A program made the translations under genes and the position numbers. The notes beneath the pieces are model-generated. The model did not search any database. It saw only the letters and a program-made list of their open reading frames with translations, and had not been told where the DNA came from. Positions 33,839-43,448 of a DNA stretch of 64,000 nucleotides are shown here, in pieces. The DNA comes from SAR86 cluster bacterium (GTDB lineage Bacteria; Pseudomonadota; Gammaproteobacteria; Magnimaribacterales; TMED112), in assembly GCA_023703555.1 (NCBI GenBank), contig CP097968.1, positions 906,307 to 970,306 on the forward strand. Reading direction: 5' to 3'. Position 1 is the first letter of the stretch. Each line of letters begins with the position of its first letter.

Positions 33839-34483
33839 ATGAAGGTTGATTTTTATTTCTCCTATAGAAGTCCTTACTCTTACTTTATACTTCCACGTCT
33901 AAAAAAACTGGAAGAAGAATATAAGGTTCAAGTTAATTTTAAGTTAGTTTACCCACTTGCAATAAGAGAGCCTCACTTTTTCAAAAACAAGAACATGTTG
34001 ACTTATTTTTTTTGGCGTCTTCTGGATTACCGAAAAGTAGCAAATAAATTGGGTATGAAATTCTATAAGCCTAGGCCAGATCCTATTAATCAAAATCTTT
34101 TAACAGGCAAAATATCGTCTGAACAACCCTACATTTTTTACGTATGCCATTTAGGTCAAGCTGCACACTACCATGGTGAGGGATTAAATTTTGCTCTTGC
34201 TTTGTCAAATAACATATTCGGTAATAAAAATGGGTGGTATGAAAGAGCCCTGCTTGACGAAATCTGCAGTTCAGTTGGGTTGAGTTTAGAAATACTAGAA
34301 AATGAAATGGCTGAGAAAGAAGAAGAAATAATTGCTGATATTGAACACAATCAAAAACAACAACTAGCTGCAGGTCATCATGGTGTGCCATTGTTAGTTC
34401 ACAATGGTAAGTTTTTCTTTGGTCAAGACCGATTTGACGACTTCTTAAGCTTTATGCTTGAAAGTGGAATGCAAAAAAAGTGA
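33839..34483 (+). CDS. DsbA-fold 2-hydroxychromene-2-carboxylate isomerase-like protein
   Basis: This is a 214-residue thioredoxin-fold protein. It begins MKVDFYFSYRSPYSYFILPRL, the HCCA-isomerase/kappa-GST signature with serine in place of the CxxC of DsbA, so it is a glutathione-linked isomerase or transferase rather than a disulfide oxidase. The C-terminal GVPLLVHNGKFFFGQDRFDDF matches the family. It has no signal peptide and overlaps the glycosylase gene by 4 bases. The real substrate need not be a chromene; many marine bacteria carry such relatives. Confidence 0.87.
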   Translation: MKVDFYFSYRSPYSYFILPRLKKLEEEYKVQVNFKLVYPLAIREPHFFKNKNMLTYFFWRLLDYRKVANKLGMKFYKPRPDPINQNLLTGKISSEQPYIFYVCHLGQAAHYHGEGLNFALALSNNIFGNKNGWYERALLDEICSSVGLSLEILENEMAEKEEEIIADIEHNQKQQLAAGHHGVPLLVHNGKFFFGQDRFDDFLSFMLESGMQKK

Positions 34484-35076
34484 ATAAACTCATTTTCAGG
34501 AAGGGGATTAAGCACCTCCTCAAGGCTGAACCAAATTTTAGAAAAATCATTCCTAATCAAGGAATAAATTTTTTTCTTCGCCCTGAAGGTTTTGTAGGAA
34601 TTATGTTTTTAGTCATTGAACAACAGGTTTCAGTACAAGCTGCCCAGGCAATAAAAAATAAAACTAGTGCATTAATGGGCAACATTACAGCCAAAAGTTT
34701 TTTAGAAATTGATACTAATAAACTGAGAGCTGCTGGACTAAGTAGGCCAAAAATATCCTATCTTCAAGGGATTGCTAATGAAGAAATTAATGGCAATCTC
34801 AATTACTCTATCATCCCGACTATGACAGATGAAGAAGCAAGAGATTTTTTGTGCAAATTTAAAGGTATCGGAAAGTGGACAGCAGATTGCTACCTTATGG
34901 CCTCTTTATCTCGACCTGATATTTGGCCTGAGAACGATATTGGTTTGCAAGAAGGTGTAAAAAAACTAAAAAACCTGAATGAGCGCCCAAGCGTTGAGGA
35001 TATGACGACTATTGCAAGTAACTGGCGTCCATTCAGGTCAGTTGCGGCAAATTTAATTTGGGCCGACTACGACTAA
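34480..35076 (+). CDS. DNA-3-methyladenine glycosylase II-like (AlkA, short form)
   Basis: This is a 198-residue member of the HhH-GPD superfamily that excises alkylated bases. The helix-hairpin-helix and catalytic block reads FKGIGKWTADCYLM...IWPENDIGLQEG, with the catalytic Asp in ENDIGLQ. AlkA of E. coli is longer because of an N-terminal domain; this protein lacks that domain, like archaeal and many marine short forms. Translation begins at GTG 34480 inside the stop of the upstream gene. It converges toward the aminotransferase gene 28 bases away. Confidence 0.9.
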   Translation: MNKLIFRKGIKHLLKAEPNFRKIIPNQGINFFLRPEGFVGIMFLVIEQQVSVQAAQAIKNKTSALMGNITAKSFLEIDTNKLRAAGLSRPKISYLQGIANEEINGNLNYSIIPTMTDEEARDFLCKFKGIGKWTADCYLMASLSRPDIWPENDIGLQEGVKKLKNLNERPSVEDMTTIASNWRPFRSVAANLIWADYD

Positions 35077-35104
35077 TATCTATATTGGAAGGAAAATTTA
35101 AGAA

Positions 35105-36298
35105 TTAGTTCAATTTTTTCACAACTGAACTGAAAATTTGTAAACATTTATCCAGTCCTTCTAGATTCGGGAATGTTGGTGCGATCCTAATATTATTTTT
35201 TTTGGGGTCTTGCATATATGGGAAACATGAACCCAAAGGCAGCAATTTTAGACCAAGGTTAGCACATTCAGAAATAATTTCTTCAGCATTTGGTTTCCTT
35301 GATTCAAAAGATATGAAATACCCACCGGTAGGAGGAATGTAGTCACAAAGTCCCATTTCATGCAATTCAGTCAAATATTTCTCGGTGAGATTAAACTTTG
35401 GCAGAATTAATTCTCTTAATGCCTGCATCTGCGCATCAAGACTGACCTTTTTAAAGTAGTTAACATGAAGAGCTTGATTAATTTTATTTGGACCTGGAGT
35501 AATTGAGTTTCTGTAATCAATAAACTTTTCTATATTGCACTCACTGCTTGAGAAGAATGCTAAGCCTGCACCTGCAAGAGTAATTTTCGAAGTTGACCCA
35601 ACTATAAATAAATTATTTTCAAGATTAAGGTTTTTTGCTACGGACATAATAGGTTGTTGCTCAGGAGTGATCTTTAAATCATGGCAGGCATAGGCGTTAT
35701 CCCAAAGAATCATAAAATTATTTTTCTTTTTGGCAAACATCTCAAACATGTTCGATATATTTGAGTCTGAATAGGTATGGCCTGTAGGGTTTGAGTGCCG
35801 TGGAACACAAACTATCCCCGAGACTGCATCATCTTCAAGTAGGGTTTTAATTTCATTAAGGTTTGGGCCATCTGCTGAGAAGTTTACAGTCATCATTTCA
35901 ATGCCAAAGTTTTCAAGGAGCTTAAAGTGTCTGTCATAGCCAGGAACAGGACATATAAATTTACTTTTTTTTGAGAGCTTAATGTTCGCAAATCCTAAAT
36001 GTAGAGCACATGAAACAACTTGTTGCATAATTGTTAATGAGGAGTTATCAAGCGCCAAAGTTAATTCAAATGGTGTAGACAAAATTTCAGATCCAAGCTG
36101 TCTTGCTGATGGTATTCCCTCGGGGATACCATAGTTTCTTAAATCTATTCCATCCATTTCAAAGGGAAGAGCTAGACTAGCCATTATATTCTCAGTCACC
36201 TTAAGTTGGTCCGCCGATGGCTTGCCTCTTGTTAAATCAAATGAAAGATTATCATCAAGCCAAGGGAGTTCCTTCTTTATTTGTTCTAAAATACTCAT
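35105..36298 (-). CDS. PLP-dependent aminotransferase, subgroup Ic aspartate aminotransferase-like
   Basis: This is a 397-residue fold-type I aminotransferase. The start SFDLTRGKPSADQL, the CVPRHSNPTGHTY segment, ILWDNAYACHDL with the PLP-ring aspartate, the GSTSKITLAGAGLAF segment with the PLP lysine, and DYRNSITPGPNKINQALH place it in the group once labelled alanine-glyoxylate aminotransferase and now viewed as atypical aspartate aminotransferases. The donor is probably aspartate or glutamate. Its ATG (36298) abuts the divergent rmuC ATG (36299) with no base between. Confidence 0.87.
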   Translation of the reverse strand: MSILEQIKKELPWLDDNLSFDLTRGKPSADQLKVTENIMASLALPFEMDGIDLRNYGIPEGIPSARQLGSEILSTPFELTLALDNSSLTIMQQVVSCALHLGFANIKLSKKSKFICPVPGYDRHFKLLENFGIEMMTVNFSADGPNLNEIKTLLEDDAVSGIVCVPRHSNPTGHTYSDSNISNMFEMFAKKKNNFMILWDNAYACHDLKITPEQQPIMSVAKNLNLENNLFIVGSTSKITLAGAGLAFFSSSECNIEKFIDYRNSITPGPNKINQALHVNYFKKVSLDAQMQALRELILPKFNLTEKYLTELHEMGLCDYIPPTGGYFISFESRKPNAEEIISECANLGLKLLPLGSCFPYMQDPKKNNIRIAPTFPNLEGLDKCLQIFSSVVKKLN

Positions 36299-37378
36299 AT
36301 GGAAATGGTCTTACTAATTGTTATTGCTTTTTTTCTTGTCCTAAGTTTTTTTTTAATTATTATTTTATTCTTTCGAGGGAAAGATTCTAACCCAAAAACA
36401 GACCAATTATCAGATACGATTGAAAACTTATTCAAGAAGCGTGAAGAGGATTTCAAGATATCTTCAAAAGAAAGTATTGAAAAAATAATAGATCCGCTCA
36501 AAGAACGCATGAAAGATTATGAAGAGCAAATAAGAAAAAATTCTGACCAACAGATTAAGATACATGCACAGACGAAAACAACTATAGACGGTTTGATAGA
36601 GAGAACCAACCAAATAACCTCTGATACCACAAATCTTGCCAATGCTCTTCGTGGTGATAGCAAAACCCAGGGGGACTATGGCGAGATGAAGCTTAGAATG
36701 CTTTTTGAAAACTCAGGCTTACAAGAAAATGTTCATTATGTACTTCAAGAAAACTATAAGGTTGAGAGTGAACAAGGTACCAAAGATCAAAGGCCTGATG
36801 CAATAGTCTATCTACCTCATGAAAGAAATTTAATTATAGATTCTAAATTTTCATTTAGAGCATATTATGATTATTGTTCTGCAGAGGATGAATCCTTGAG
36901 GGATAGTTGTGGTGAGACCCATTCAAAAACAGTAAAAGACCGCATCACTGAACTATCAGAAAAAAAATATTCTGATATTAAAGAATTAAAGACACCTGGA
37001 ATGACATTTTTATTTTTAGGTATTGATGATGCACTTAATATTGCCATTAGGTATGACCCGAATCTAATAAACTATGCAACTAAAAAAAATATTGCTTTGC
37101 TCAGTCCCACACAGCTACATATGGCAATTCACATGTTTGAAAATTTGTGGCGAATAGATAAACAAAGCGAACAAGCTTTTAAGATATATGAAGAAGCAAG
37201 AAAGCTTGTTGAAAAACTGGCTGGGTTTGTCTCATCGATGGATAGTTTAGGGAATAGCATAGCAACTACACAAAAAAAGTTCGATGATGCAAAAAATAAA
37301 CTTGTCGATGGCTCTGGGTCAATTAGCACCAGAATTAACAAACTTATCTCTTTAGGTGATAAAGAGGTAAAAAAATAA
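36299..37378 (+). CDS. rmuC: RmuC family DNA recombination protein
   Basis: RmuC limits inversions between short repeats; the biochemical role is unclear and a nuclease-like fold is suspected. The 359 residues show an N-terminal membrane helix (about 4-23), a coiled-coil stretch (40-110), then the RmuC core with KTQGDYGEMKLRMLFENSGL, PDAIVYLPHERNLIIDSKFSF and LLSPTQLHMAI. It may start at the ATG 36299 or the ATG 36305. The TSUP gene follows 3 bases after its stop. Confidence 0.93.
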   Translation: MEMVLLIVIAFFLVLSFFLIIILFFRGKDSNPKTDQLSDTIENLFKKREEDFKISSKESIEKIIDPLKERMKDYEEQIRKNSDQQIKIHAQTKTTIDGLIERTNQITSDTTNLANALRGDSKTQGDYGEMKLRMLFENSGLQENVHYVLQENYKVESEQGTKDQRPDAIVYLPHERNLIIDSKFSFRAYYDYCSAEDESLRDSCGETHSKTVKDRITELSEKKYSDIKELKTPGMTFLFLGIDDALNIAIRYDPNLINYATKKNIALLSPTQLHMAIHMFENLWRIDKQSEQAFKIYEEARKLVEKLAGFVSSMDSLGNSIATTQKKFDDAKNKLVDGSGSISTRINKLISLGDKEVKK

Positions 37379-37381
37379 AAG

Positions 37382-38170
37382 ATGATTGAATTTCTACTTT
37401 ATCCTTTGATTGGTATAGTTTCTGGTTTTATGGCTGGCTTTTTTGGGGTTGGAGGCGGTTTAGTGATAGTGCCTTGTTTGCATCTCATGTATAAGACACT
37501 CGGTTATTCAGATGAAATAAGTATTCCTATATCTGTTGGAACAGCCCTAGCTTGCATTATTGTAAATTCTTTATCAGCAGTATCTGTGCACCAAAAAAAT
37601 AACTCAATTTCTTGGGAGATCTTTTGGAAATTATTTCTTGGGATCTCGATCGGAACAATTCTTGGCACCTACATCCTAGTGGAAATTGATAAAGAACTAT
37701 TTAAAAATATTTTTGCAGGGTTTATGTTTTTAATTTCTATGCGTTTGTTCTTTAACATCAAGGATAGAGAAAATTCAAAAGGGCTAGCAACCTATATCAC
37801 CGTACCGTTTGGGGGAGGTGTTGGAATGCTGTCTGCAGCTTTTGGAATTGGGGGCGGTATCTTTATTGGTCCGTTTCTAAGATTAATGGGGGAAACCATG
37901 AAAAAATCAGTGGGTACTGCAGTGGTTTGTACCTTTCCAATAAGTTTAATTGGTTCAACCTCATATGTTTTTCTGGGATGGGGGCAAAAAGGTTTACCTG
38001 ATTATTCACTTGGTTATTTAAACATATTAAGTTTTTTGGGAATTGTGATATTCAGCTCTTTTGCATCAAGGTTTGGTGCACAAATGGTTCAAAAAGTTAA
38101 CGAGAAAGTTTTTCAAATATTATATGCTCTTCAACTAGTACCAGTCTTTTTATATTGGTTTTTTGCGTAA
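37382..38170 (+). CDS. TSUP (TauE/SafE) family membrane exporter
   Basis: This is a 262-residue inner-membrane protein with about eight helices in two repeats, each opening with a glycine-rich motif: FFGVGGGLVIVP near residue 22 and FGIGGGIFIGP near residue 155. The family exports sulfite, sulfoacetate or related organosulfur anions, but the substrate here cannot be told. A TSUP gene just before lgt is common in Gammaproteobacteria. It overlaps lgt by 8 bases. Given two sulfatases a few kb away, handling of sulfur anions is conceivable, but the lgt linkage is older and conserved. Confidence 0.9.
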   Translation: MIEFLLYPLIGIVSGFMAGFFGVGGGLVIVPCLHLMYKTLGYSDEISIPISVGTALACIIVNSLSAVSVHQKNNSISWEIFWKLFLGISIGTILGTYILVEIDKELFKNIFAGFMFLISMRLFFNIKDRENSKGLATYITVPFGGGVGMLSAAFGIGGGIFIGPFLRLMGETMKKSVGTAVVCTFPISLIGSTSYVFLGWGQKGLPDYSLGYLNILSFLGIVIFSSFASRFGAQMVQKVNEKVFQILYALQLVPVFLYWFFA

Positions 38171-38990
38171 TATGGAATATCCAAGTTTTATAAATCCGGT
38201 TGCTATATCAATTCCAATAAGTGGTTTCTGGGGGGATGCTGTTAACATATATTGGTATGGTATTTCATACGTTTTAGGTGCCTACCTTGTTTATCTGCAT
38301 GCTGTAAGTAGAAGAGGAAAGTTTTCTATCCGCCTTACAAAAGATGAGGTTAGTGATTTAATAATTGTTTATGGATTGTTCTTCGGAGCAGTTATTGGTG
38401 GCAGACTGGGAAATGTTCTTTTTTATGAAATGCACCTGCAACTAGAGGATCCTTTATATTTTCTCAAAATATGGCAGGGAGGTATGTCTTTTCATGGTGG
38501 TCTTATTGGAGTTCTTATCTCTATAGGTATATTTTGTTATCAAAAAAACATAAAATTCTTCCAAATAATGGATTGGATAGCACCATCTGTACCAATTGCT
38601 CTATTTTTTGGAAGGATTGCTAACTTCATAAATTCTGAGCTCTATGGGAGGCCTACTGAAGTTGCATGGGGCATAATTTTTCCAACAGATCCACAAGGCT
38701 TAGTGAGACATCCATCACAAATTTATGAGGCACTATTAGAGGGAGTTCTGTTATTTATATTTTTAAATTTTGCTATTAAGAAAACAAATAAGCTTGGACG
38801 GCAGTCAGGATACTTTTTAATTGGATATGCGTTTGCAAGATCTTTCGCAGAAATTTTCAAATCTCCTGATACTGTTTATGGTAATGAATTTTTATTGTTT
38901 AGTTTTATTACGCCCGGACAATTACTCTGCATTCCTATGCTAATATTAGGAGTACTTATCCTGAATATAAAAAATGCAAGAATATCTTAA
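38163..38990 (+). CDS. lgt: Prolipoprotein diacylglyceryl transferase
   Basis: Lgt transfers diacylglycerol from phosphatidylglycerol to the lipobox cysteine, the first lipoprotein maturation step, in the inner membrane. Of its 275 residues, [23 protein letters not shown] (catalytic region) and [27 protein letters not shown] (Lgt signature with the essential arginine) identify it. Seven helices are apparent. It overlaps TSUP by 8 bases and thyA by 17 bases. Several lipoproteins in this window depend on it. Confidence 0.96.
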   Translation: MRNMEYPSFINPVAISIPISGFWGDAVNIYWYGISYVLGAYLVYLHAVSRRGKFSIRLTKDEVSDLIIVYGLFFGAVIGGRLGNVLFYEMHLQLEDPLYFLKIWQGGMSFHGGLIGVLISIGIFCYQKNIKFFQIMDWIAPSVPIALFFGRIANFINSELYGRPTEVAWGIIFPTDPQGLVRHPSQIYEALLEGVLLFIFLNFAIKKTNKLGRQSGYFLIGYAFARSFAEIFKSPDTVYGNEFLLFSFITPGQLLCIPMLILGVLILNIKNARIS

Positions 38991-39762
38991 CCTTCTTAGG
39001 TTAGCTAAAGAAAATGGAAAACCAAAAGACGACCGAACGGGTGTAGGAACCGTTTCTATCTTTGGTCATCAAATGCGTTTTAACTTAGCTGAATCCTTTC
39101 CACTAGTTACGACAAAAAAAATTCATTTTAAATCCGTTGCTCATGAGCTTTTGTGGTTCATGAAAGGGGAAACAAACATTAAATATCTAAAAGAAAATGG
39201 TGTAAGGATTTGGGATGAATGGGCAGATGAAAATGGAGAGCTAGGCCCAGTGTATGGAAAGCAATGGCGGAAGTGGGAGGGGAAAAATAGAATTGTTGAT
39301 CAACTCTCTGATGTAATTGAGCAAATAAAAAATAATCCAGCTAGCCGTCGACATATCATAAGTGCATGGAATGTTGCTGATATTCCAAATATGGCCTTAG
39401 CTCCTTGTCACATTCTTTTTCAGTTCTATGTCCAAGGAGGCACTCTTTCGTGTCAACTTTATCAGAGAAGTGCAGATATCTTTTTAGGAGTCCCATTCAA
39501 TATTGCATCATATTCGCTTTTGACACACATGATTGCCAATGTTTGTAATTTAAAGGTGGGTGAATTTATTCATACCTTGGGCGATGCTCATCTTTACAAT
39601 AATCACATTGCACAAGCTGAGGAGCAACTAAAACGAAAACCTCTTAAGGCACCACAGATAAAAATTGTTGATAAAAAAAATATATTTGACTATAGATATG
39701 AAGATTTTGAACTTATTAATTACGAGTTTCATCCACATATCCCAGCTAAAGTTGCAGTATGA
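38974..39762 (+). CDS. thyA: Thymidylate synthase ThyA
   Basis: ThyA methylates dUMP to dTMP using methylenetetrahydrofolate. The 262 residues match the short ThyA form. They begin [26 protein letters not shown] (phosphate-binding loop) and contain the catalytic cysteine in [15 protein letters not shown] and the dUMP site [20 protein letters not shown]. It overlaps lgt by 17 bases and folA by 4 bases; the lgt-thyA-folA cluster is typical of the class. DHFR next door regenerates the oxidised folate that ThyA makes. Confidence 0.97.
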   Translation: MQEYLNLLRLAKENGKPKDDRTGVGTVSIFGHQMRFNLAESFPLVTTKKIHFKSVAHELLWFMKGETNIKYLKENGVRIWDEWADENGELGPVYGKQWRKWEGKNRIVDQLSDVIEQIKNNPASRRHIISAWNVADIPNMALAPCHILFQFYVQGGTLSCQLYQRSADIFLGVPFNIASYSLLTHMIANVCNLKVGEFIHTLGDAHLYNNHIAQAEEQLKRKPLKAPQIKIVDKKNIFDYRYEDFELINYEFHPHIPAKVAV

Positions 39763-40262
39763 TTATTTCTACTGTTGTAGCAATGAATTCTAAATACCTA
39801 ATTGGTATAAATAACGATTTACCCTGGAGATTAAAAGATGATCTTGAGCATTTTAAAAATTATACCTTGAATAAACCAATTATCATGGGCCGAAAAACAT
39901 TTGAGTCAATAGGAAGAGTTTTACCCAATAGATTTAATGTGATTGTAAGTTCTACACTTGGTAAAATTAAAAATGCAGAAATTGTTAAAAACTTAGATAG
40001 TGCTATTTCAGTAAGCAAAGAATATTGTGAAAAAAATAATCAGCAAGAAATAGCAATAATTGGTGGTGCAGGGGTCTTTAAAGAAGCCAAATCCATAATA
40101 AATAAACTTGTCGTTTCATGGGTAGACGCCGACCACCTTGAAGGTGAAGTTTATTACCCACAAATAGATCTTAAAGAATGGAGAGAGTTGACTAGCAAAG
40201 AATTTAAGAAAAGTGAGGTTAATGAGTATAACTTTACAATCAAAGAGTACTTAAGGGTTTAA
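39759..40262 (+). CDS. folA: Dihydrofolate reductase
   Basis: FolA reduces dihydrofolate with NADPH. The 167-residue protein starts with [29 protein letters not shown], holding the conserved NDLPW loop and the active-site acid (Asp27-equivalent, here in LKDDL). [24 protein letters not shown] and the [13 protein letters not shown] strand complete the NADPH site. It overlaps thyA by 4 bases, so the two are coupled. It converges on the TPR protein gene with a 1-base gap between stops. Confidence 0.96.
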   Translation: MIISTVVAMNSKYLIGINNDLPWRLKDDLEHFKNYTLNKPIIMGRKTFESIGRVLPNRFNVIVSSTLGKIKNAEIVKNLDSAISVSKEYCEKNNQQEIAIIGGAGVFKEAKSIINKLVVSWVDADHLEGEVYYPQIDLKEWRELTSKEFKKSEVNEYNFTIKEYLRV

Positions 40263-40263
40263 A

Positions 40264-41832
40264 TTAAGTAAGCGAAAGTGCCCTTTGTTTCAAATTGTTT
40301 ACACGCTCTTGCTCTGAGTCGGTGTATTGTAACCAAGCCCTTGCTGATTTTTTTATTGAGTCTTTATCACTTTGACTTGCAGTAGTGAAAACCTCTCTAG
40401 CCTCATCAAAACGCTCCAATTCAAATAAAGCTTGTCCAAGCGTTAGTTGTGCATATTCTGGGTTTTTTAGCTTACCTCTCTTTAGACCTTTTTCAATAAC
40501 ATTAATTGCTTTATCAATTTCATTATCAAGGTAATACAAATTACCCATAGCTATATACGCTTCTCCATCATCAGTTATCTTTGCAAGCTTCTCAAAGATT
40601 TTTATCGCTTCTTTTCTTTCTTTGGCAGCTCTTAGCGCCTCTGCAAGAATAGTAAGGTTCCTCTCGTCTTCCTCTAAAACTGCATCTGCATCTTGATCTA
40701 GAGCTGCGGAGGAGCCTGGCTTAACAAATGCTGGACCCATCACATCAATACAAACTTCTTCTTCCACTGGAATGCCTTTATTATCCTTAACAATGTTCCC
40801 CTCATCATTAAGAACTTTTGACATACTACATTCTTGATCCACAACCTGAAGGCCTGGTGTAGAAGACAACCCGGTAAGAATAACTTCAGCTGCCCAATAA
40901 GGATTACCTGAAGCTAGTAACATTTGTGATAACGACTGAAATTCTGCTTTCTTATCAAGTAGTTCTTTTTGGTAAGCTGTCTTAAGTAAAGAGGTGTAAT
41001 CCTCCGGACGATCCAATGAATTATAAAGGCCAGCTAAATTTACAAAGTATTTCTTTTTTGGATAAAGATTTAATACTTCTTCATAAACGGGAATTTGTTG
41101 TTCTTTCATTTTTAACTCTCCCATTACTGCAAGAAGAATCGAGAACCAGTTTTCTCTAAATGTAGTGTTTGTTTCATCAGCCAATCTTTTTGCTTCATTC
41201 ATTACATTGAAAGATTTCTTAAATTCATCTTGCAAATAATAAGCTTGACCAAGTAAAACATATGCTTGTGCAGTCGGCTGATCAGTTGTCTTAAACCAAG
41301 TAAATAAGTATTTTATTCCATTATTGAAATCTTCATCTGACAGGTAAAGCTGAGCTAGAGTGTAATAGGCAGCAAGCTTAATCCTCGCTGTAGCATCTTT
41401 TTCTTGGACAAGGTCTAAATAATTTCTTCTTGCTCCATTAAGATTATCTTTAAAAGCTAGATTAATATAGGCTTGGTAATAAAAAAGCATTGAGCGATCA
41501 TAGCTCTTCATGCTCTCTTTTCTCTTTTCAAGTTCCTTTAATTCAGACTCCGCATCTTTTACAACTCTAGCAATTTCTCTATCTTTTTCTTTTGCTTCAG
41601 AATTTTTCTTATCTTTTAAAAGCAATTCTTTAGCTTCTTCAAGTTGGCCCGCCTGATCAAGACTTTCAACAATCTTAGTGACTCTTCTAGCAACGCTTTG
41701 TGATAATACCTTAGAACGTTTGTTTTGAAGTTTTTTTATCTCAGCTTCAGTGGCTAAAACAGGCAAACCCAACTGATCATTTGCCTCAAATTTGAAGGCA
41801 AATAAGAGTGAAAAAATTAATACAAATCTCAT
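40264..41832 (-). CDS. TPR-repeat periplasmic protein of the TonB2 operon
   Basis: This is a 522-residue protein with a signal peptide (about 1-18), a charged coiled-coil region (about 25-110) and a long run of tetratricopeptide repeats, seen in segments such as AYVLLGQAYYLQDEFKKSFNVM, AYIAMGNLYYLDNEIDKAINVIEKGL and AQLTLGQALFELERFDEAREVF. It is the last gene of the TonB2-type operon. In Vibrio a TPR protein occupies the same place and is needed for TonB2-dependent uptake in some reports; I infer a scaffolding role in the periplasm. Confidence 0.88.
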   Translation of the reverse strand: MRFVLIFSLLFAFKFEANDQLGLPVLATEAEIKKLQNKRSKVLSQSVARRVTKIVESLDQAGQLEEAKELLLKDKKNSEAKEKDREIARVVKDAESELKELEKRKESMKSYDRSMLFYYQAYINLAFKDNLNGARRNYLDLVQEKDATARIKLAAYYTLAQLYLSDEDFNNGIKYLFTWFKTTDQPTAQAYVLLGQAYYLQDEFKKSFNVMNEAKRLADETNTTFRENWFSILLAVMGELKMKEQQIPVYEEVLNLYPKKKYFVNLAGLYNSLDRPEDYTSLLKTAYQKELLDKKAEFQSLSQMLLASGNPYWAAEVILTGLSSTPGLQVVDQECSMSKVLNDEGNIVKDNKGIPVEEEVCIDVMGPAFVKPGSSAALDQDADAVLEEDERNLTILAEALRAAKERKEAIKIFEKLAKITDDGEAYIAMGNLYYLDNEIDKAINVIEKGLKRGKLKNPEYAQLTLGQALFELERFDEAREVFTTASQSDKDSIKKSARAWLQYTDSEQERVNNLKQRALSLT

Positions 41833-41840
41833 TTTTTTAT

Positions 41841-42485
41841 TTAACTATCTTCTAGCTCAAAAGTAAATTTATGTGGAACATCTTCTACGGCAACTGCTTT
41901 ACCGTCACGAATGGTTGGTCGATATTTTAGCTTTGAAGCTGCTCTAATTGTTGCACTATTAAATAATGAACAATCATTATAGTTTCCATCTCTATTGCCT
42001 ACAGATCTACATTTACCCTCAATAACATATGGATCCTGAATAGTACCAGACTCGGTAATAGTAAATGCTACTATTACGTAACCCTCTGTACCTCTTTCTT
42101 GCGCTCTTCTCGGATAAACTGGTTGCACTTTAAACAAAGGTATATATTCACCATCACGAAACAATGTGCCTGATCCTTGATTAAAGTTTATTTGCGGCTT
42201 GGACGTATTCGCAGAAATTGCAATTGGTTGTGTGTCTAATTGAGGGGGTGCAATATCTGGTGGTGCTATTTCAGGCTCTTCAGGTGGTTCAACTTCATCA
42301 GTTAATAGAGTTTCAATTTCGCGTTCAGGCATTATCACATCGCCAATTTTTCTTGCTTTCGTAATATCACCAGCATCACCCGTACTAATTAGTATCACCA
42401 TAAAGACAAAAAGAAGAAATCCAGCTAATGGGGCACCAGAAATAAAAAGGTGCCTTTTGGTGAGTGCAAAATTGCCTAATGTCAT
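41841..42485 (-). CDS. tonB: Energy transducer TonB (TonB2 type)
   Basis: TonB transmits proton-motive force to outer-membrane receptors. The 214 residues have an N-terminal cytoplasm-membrane helix (about 15-34), a proline/glutamate-rich spacer (EPPEEPEIAPPDIAPPQL) and a C-terminal TonB domain (YPRRAQERGTEGYVIVAFTITESGTI...ASKLKYRPTIRDGKAV). Two cysteines in GKCRSVGNRDGNYNDCSLF could form a disulfide within the C-terminal domain. The spacer is short, as in TonB2 rather than TonB1. It follows exbD by 8 bases. Confidence 0.93.
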   Translation of the reverse strand: MTLGNFALTKRHLFISGAPLAGFLLFVFMVILISTGDAGDITKARKIGDVIMPEREIETLLTDEVEPPEEPEIAPPDIAPPQLDTQPIAISANTSKPQINFNQGSGTLFRDGEYIPLFKVQPVYPRRAQERGTEGYVIVAFTITESGTIQDPYVIEGKCRSVGNRDGNYNDCSLFNSATIRAASKLKYRPTIRDGKAVAVEDVPHKFTFELEDS

Positions 42486-42493
42486 AAAGTAAT

Positions 42494-42904
42494 CTAGTTT
42501 GGTTCTGCTGCAAGTGATATATCAAAAACTCCAGCATCTCTAGCACCATCCATCACTTGAATAATGGCATCGGCACTTGCTGTTTCGTCTGCTTGAATAA
42601 CTACCGATCCTTGAGGATTGTCAGCAAGAAGTTTCAACACATTTGCCTTAACTTGTCTGACATCAATTCTTCTTCCATCCATATAAATTTCATCATTACC
42701 CCCAATAGCTATTAAAATAGCTGCGTCTTCTTGTATTTCTGAGGTATCAGAGTCTGGTCTATTTACTTCTAGTCCTGGCTCTTTTATGAAGTTTGCAGTG
42801 ACAATAAAAAATATCAGCATTATAAATACCACATCCAACATTGGAGTTAAATTAATTTCGCTTTCTTCTTCTCTTGCTGCTACAGATATTGCTGTTCTTC
42901 TCAT
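42494..42904 (-). CDS. exbD: ExbD biopolymer transport protein
   Basis: ExbD partners ExbB in the proton-driven motor. The 136 residues have one N-terminal membrane helix with the essential aspartate, Asp24, in INLTPMLDVVFIMLIFF, followed by a periplasmic domain ending in a peptidoglycan-binding-like fold (VVIQADETASADAIIQVMDGA). It overlaps exbB by 4 bases and precedes tonB by 8 bases. The family is also close to TolR, but the context identifies it as part of the TonB2 module. Confidence 0.94.
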   Translation of the reverse strand: MRRTAISVAAREEESEINLTPMLDVVFIMLIFFIVTANFIKEPGLEVNRPDSDTSEIQEDAAILIAIGGNDEIYMDGRRIDVRQVKANVLKLLADNPQGSVVIQADETASADAIIQVMDGARDAGVFDISLAAEPN

Positions 42905-43446
42905 TGATTTCCACCTCTTTTACTATAACCTGTGACGTAATCACCCATCAATAATTCTTTTTCCTCTACTTGGTTTTTTACCCAAATCATAGCAAGCACG
43001 CCTGATAATGATGAAACCATTCCAGCCATTGTAGGAAGTGTTGCCTTCGACACTCCACCAGCCATTGATCTAGCATCTCCACCACCAGTAAAAGCCATCA
43101 CTTGAAAGACTTCGATCATACCTGTTACTGTACCCATTAAGCCGAAAAGTGGGCACAAGGCTATGCACACAGCAATGAGTTGAATATTTCTATTGATTGA
43201 AAGTTTTCCCTCAGATATGAGTCGCGTTTTTGACTGAAATTTATGCCACGGAGTGTTAAATTTCATCGCATAATACCTCTTTCTAATATTCTCAGCAAAC
43301 TCATCATGTTGAAATAAAAAATAATATACTCTCTCAAGAATTAATGCCCACATGAAAGTCACTAAAAGAGCTATATACCACAAAACTGGACCGCCAGATT
43401 CCATGAAATCTCTGAGGGCTATGTAACCTTCTGTTAACCAATACAT
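42901..43446 (-). CDS. exbB: ExbB2 proton-channel protein
   Basis: This is a 181-residue MotA/TolQ/ExbB family protein with three helices. The first lies in GGPVLWYIALLVTFMWALILERVYYF, and the conserved channel segment is LIAVCIALCPLFGLMGTVTGMIEVFQVMAF followed by AGGVSKATLPTMAGMVSSL. It is the second, shorter ExbB of the operon; the longer TtpC-type homologue lies 2 bases upstream. It overlaps exbD by 4 bases. Confidence 0.94.
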   Translation of the reverse strand: MYWLTEGYIALRDFMESGGPVLWYIALLVTFMWALILERVYYFLFQHDEFAENIRKRYYAMKFNTPWHKFQSKTRLISEGKLSINRNIQLIAVCIALCPLFGLMGTVTGMIEVFQVMAFTGGGDARSMAGGVSKATLPTMAGMVSSLSGVLAMIWVKNQVEEKELLMGDYVTGYSKRGGNQ

Positions 43447-43448
43447 TT

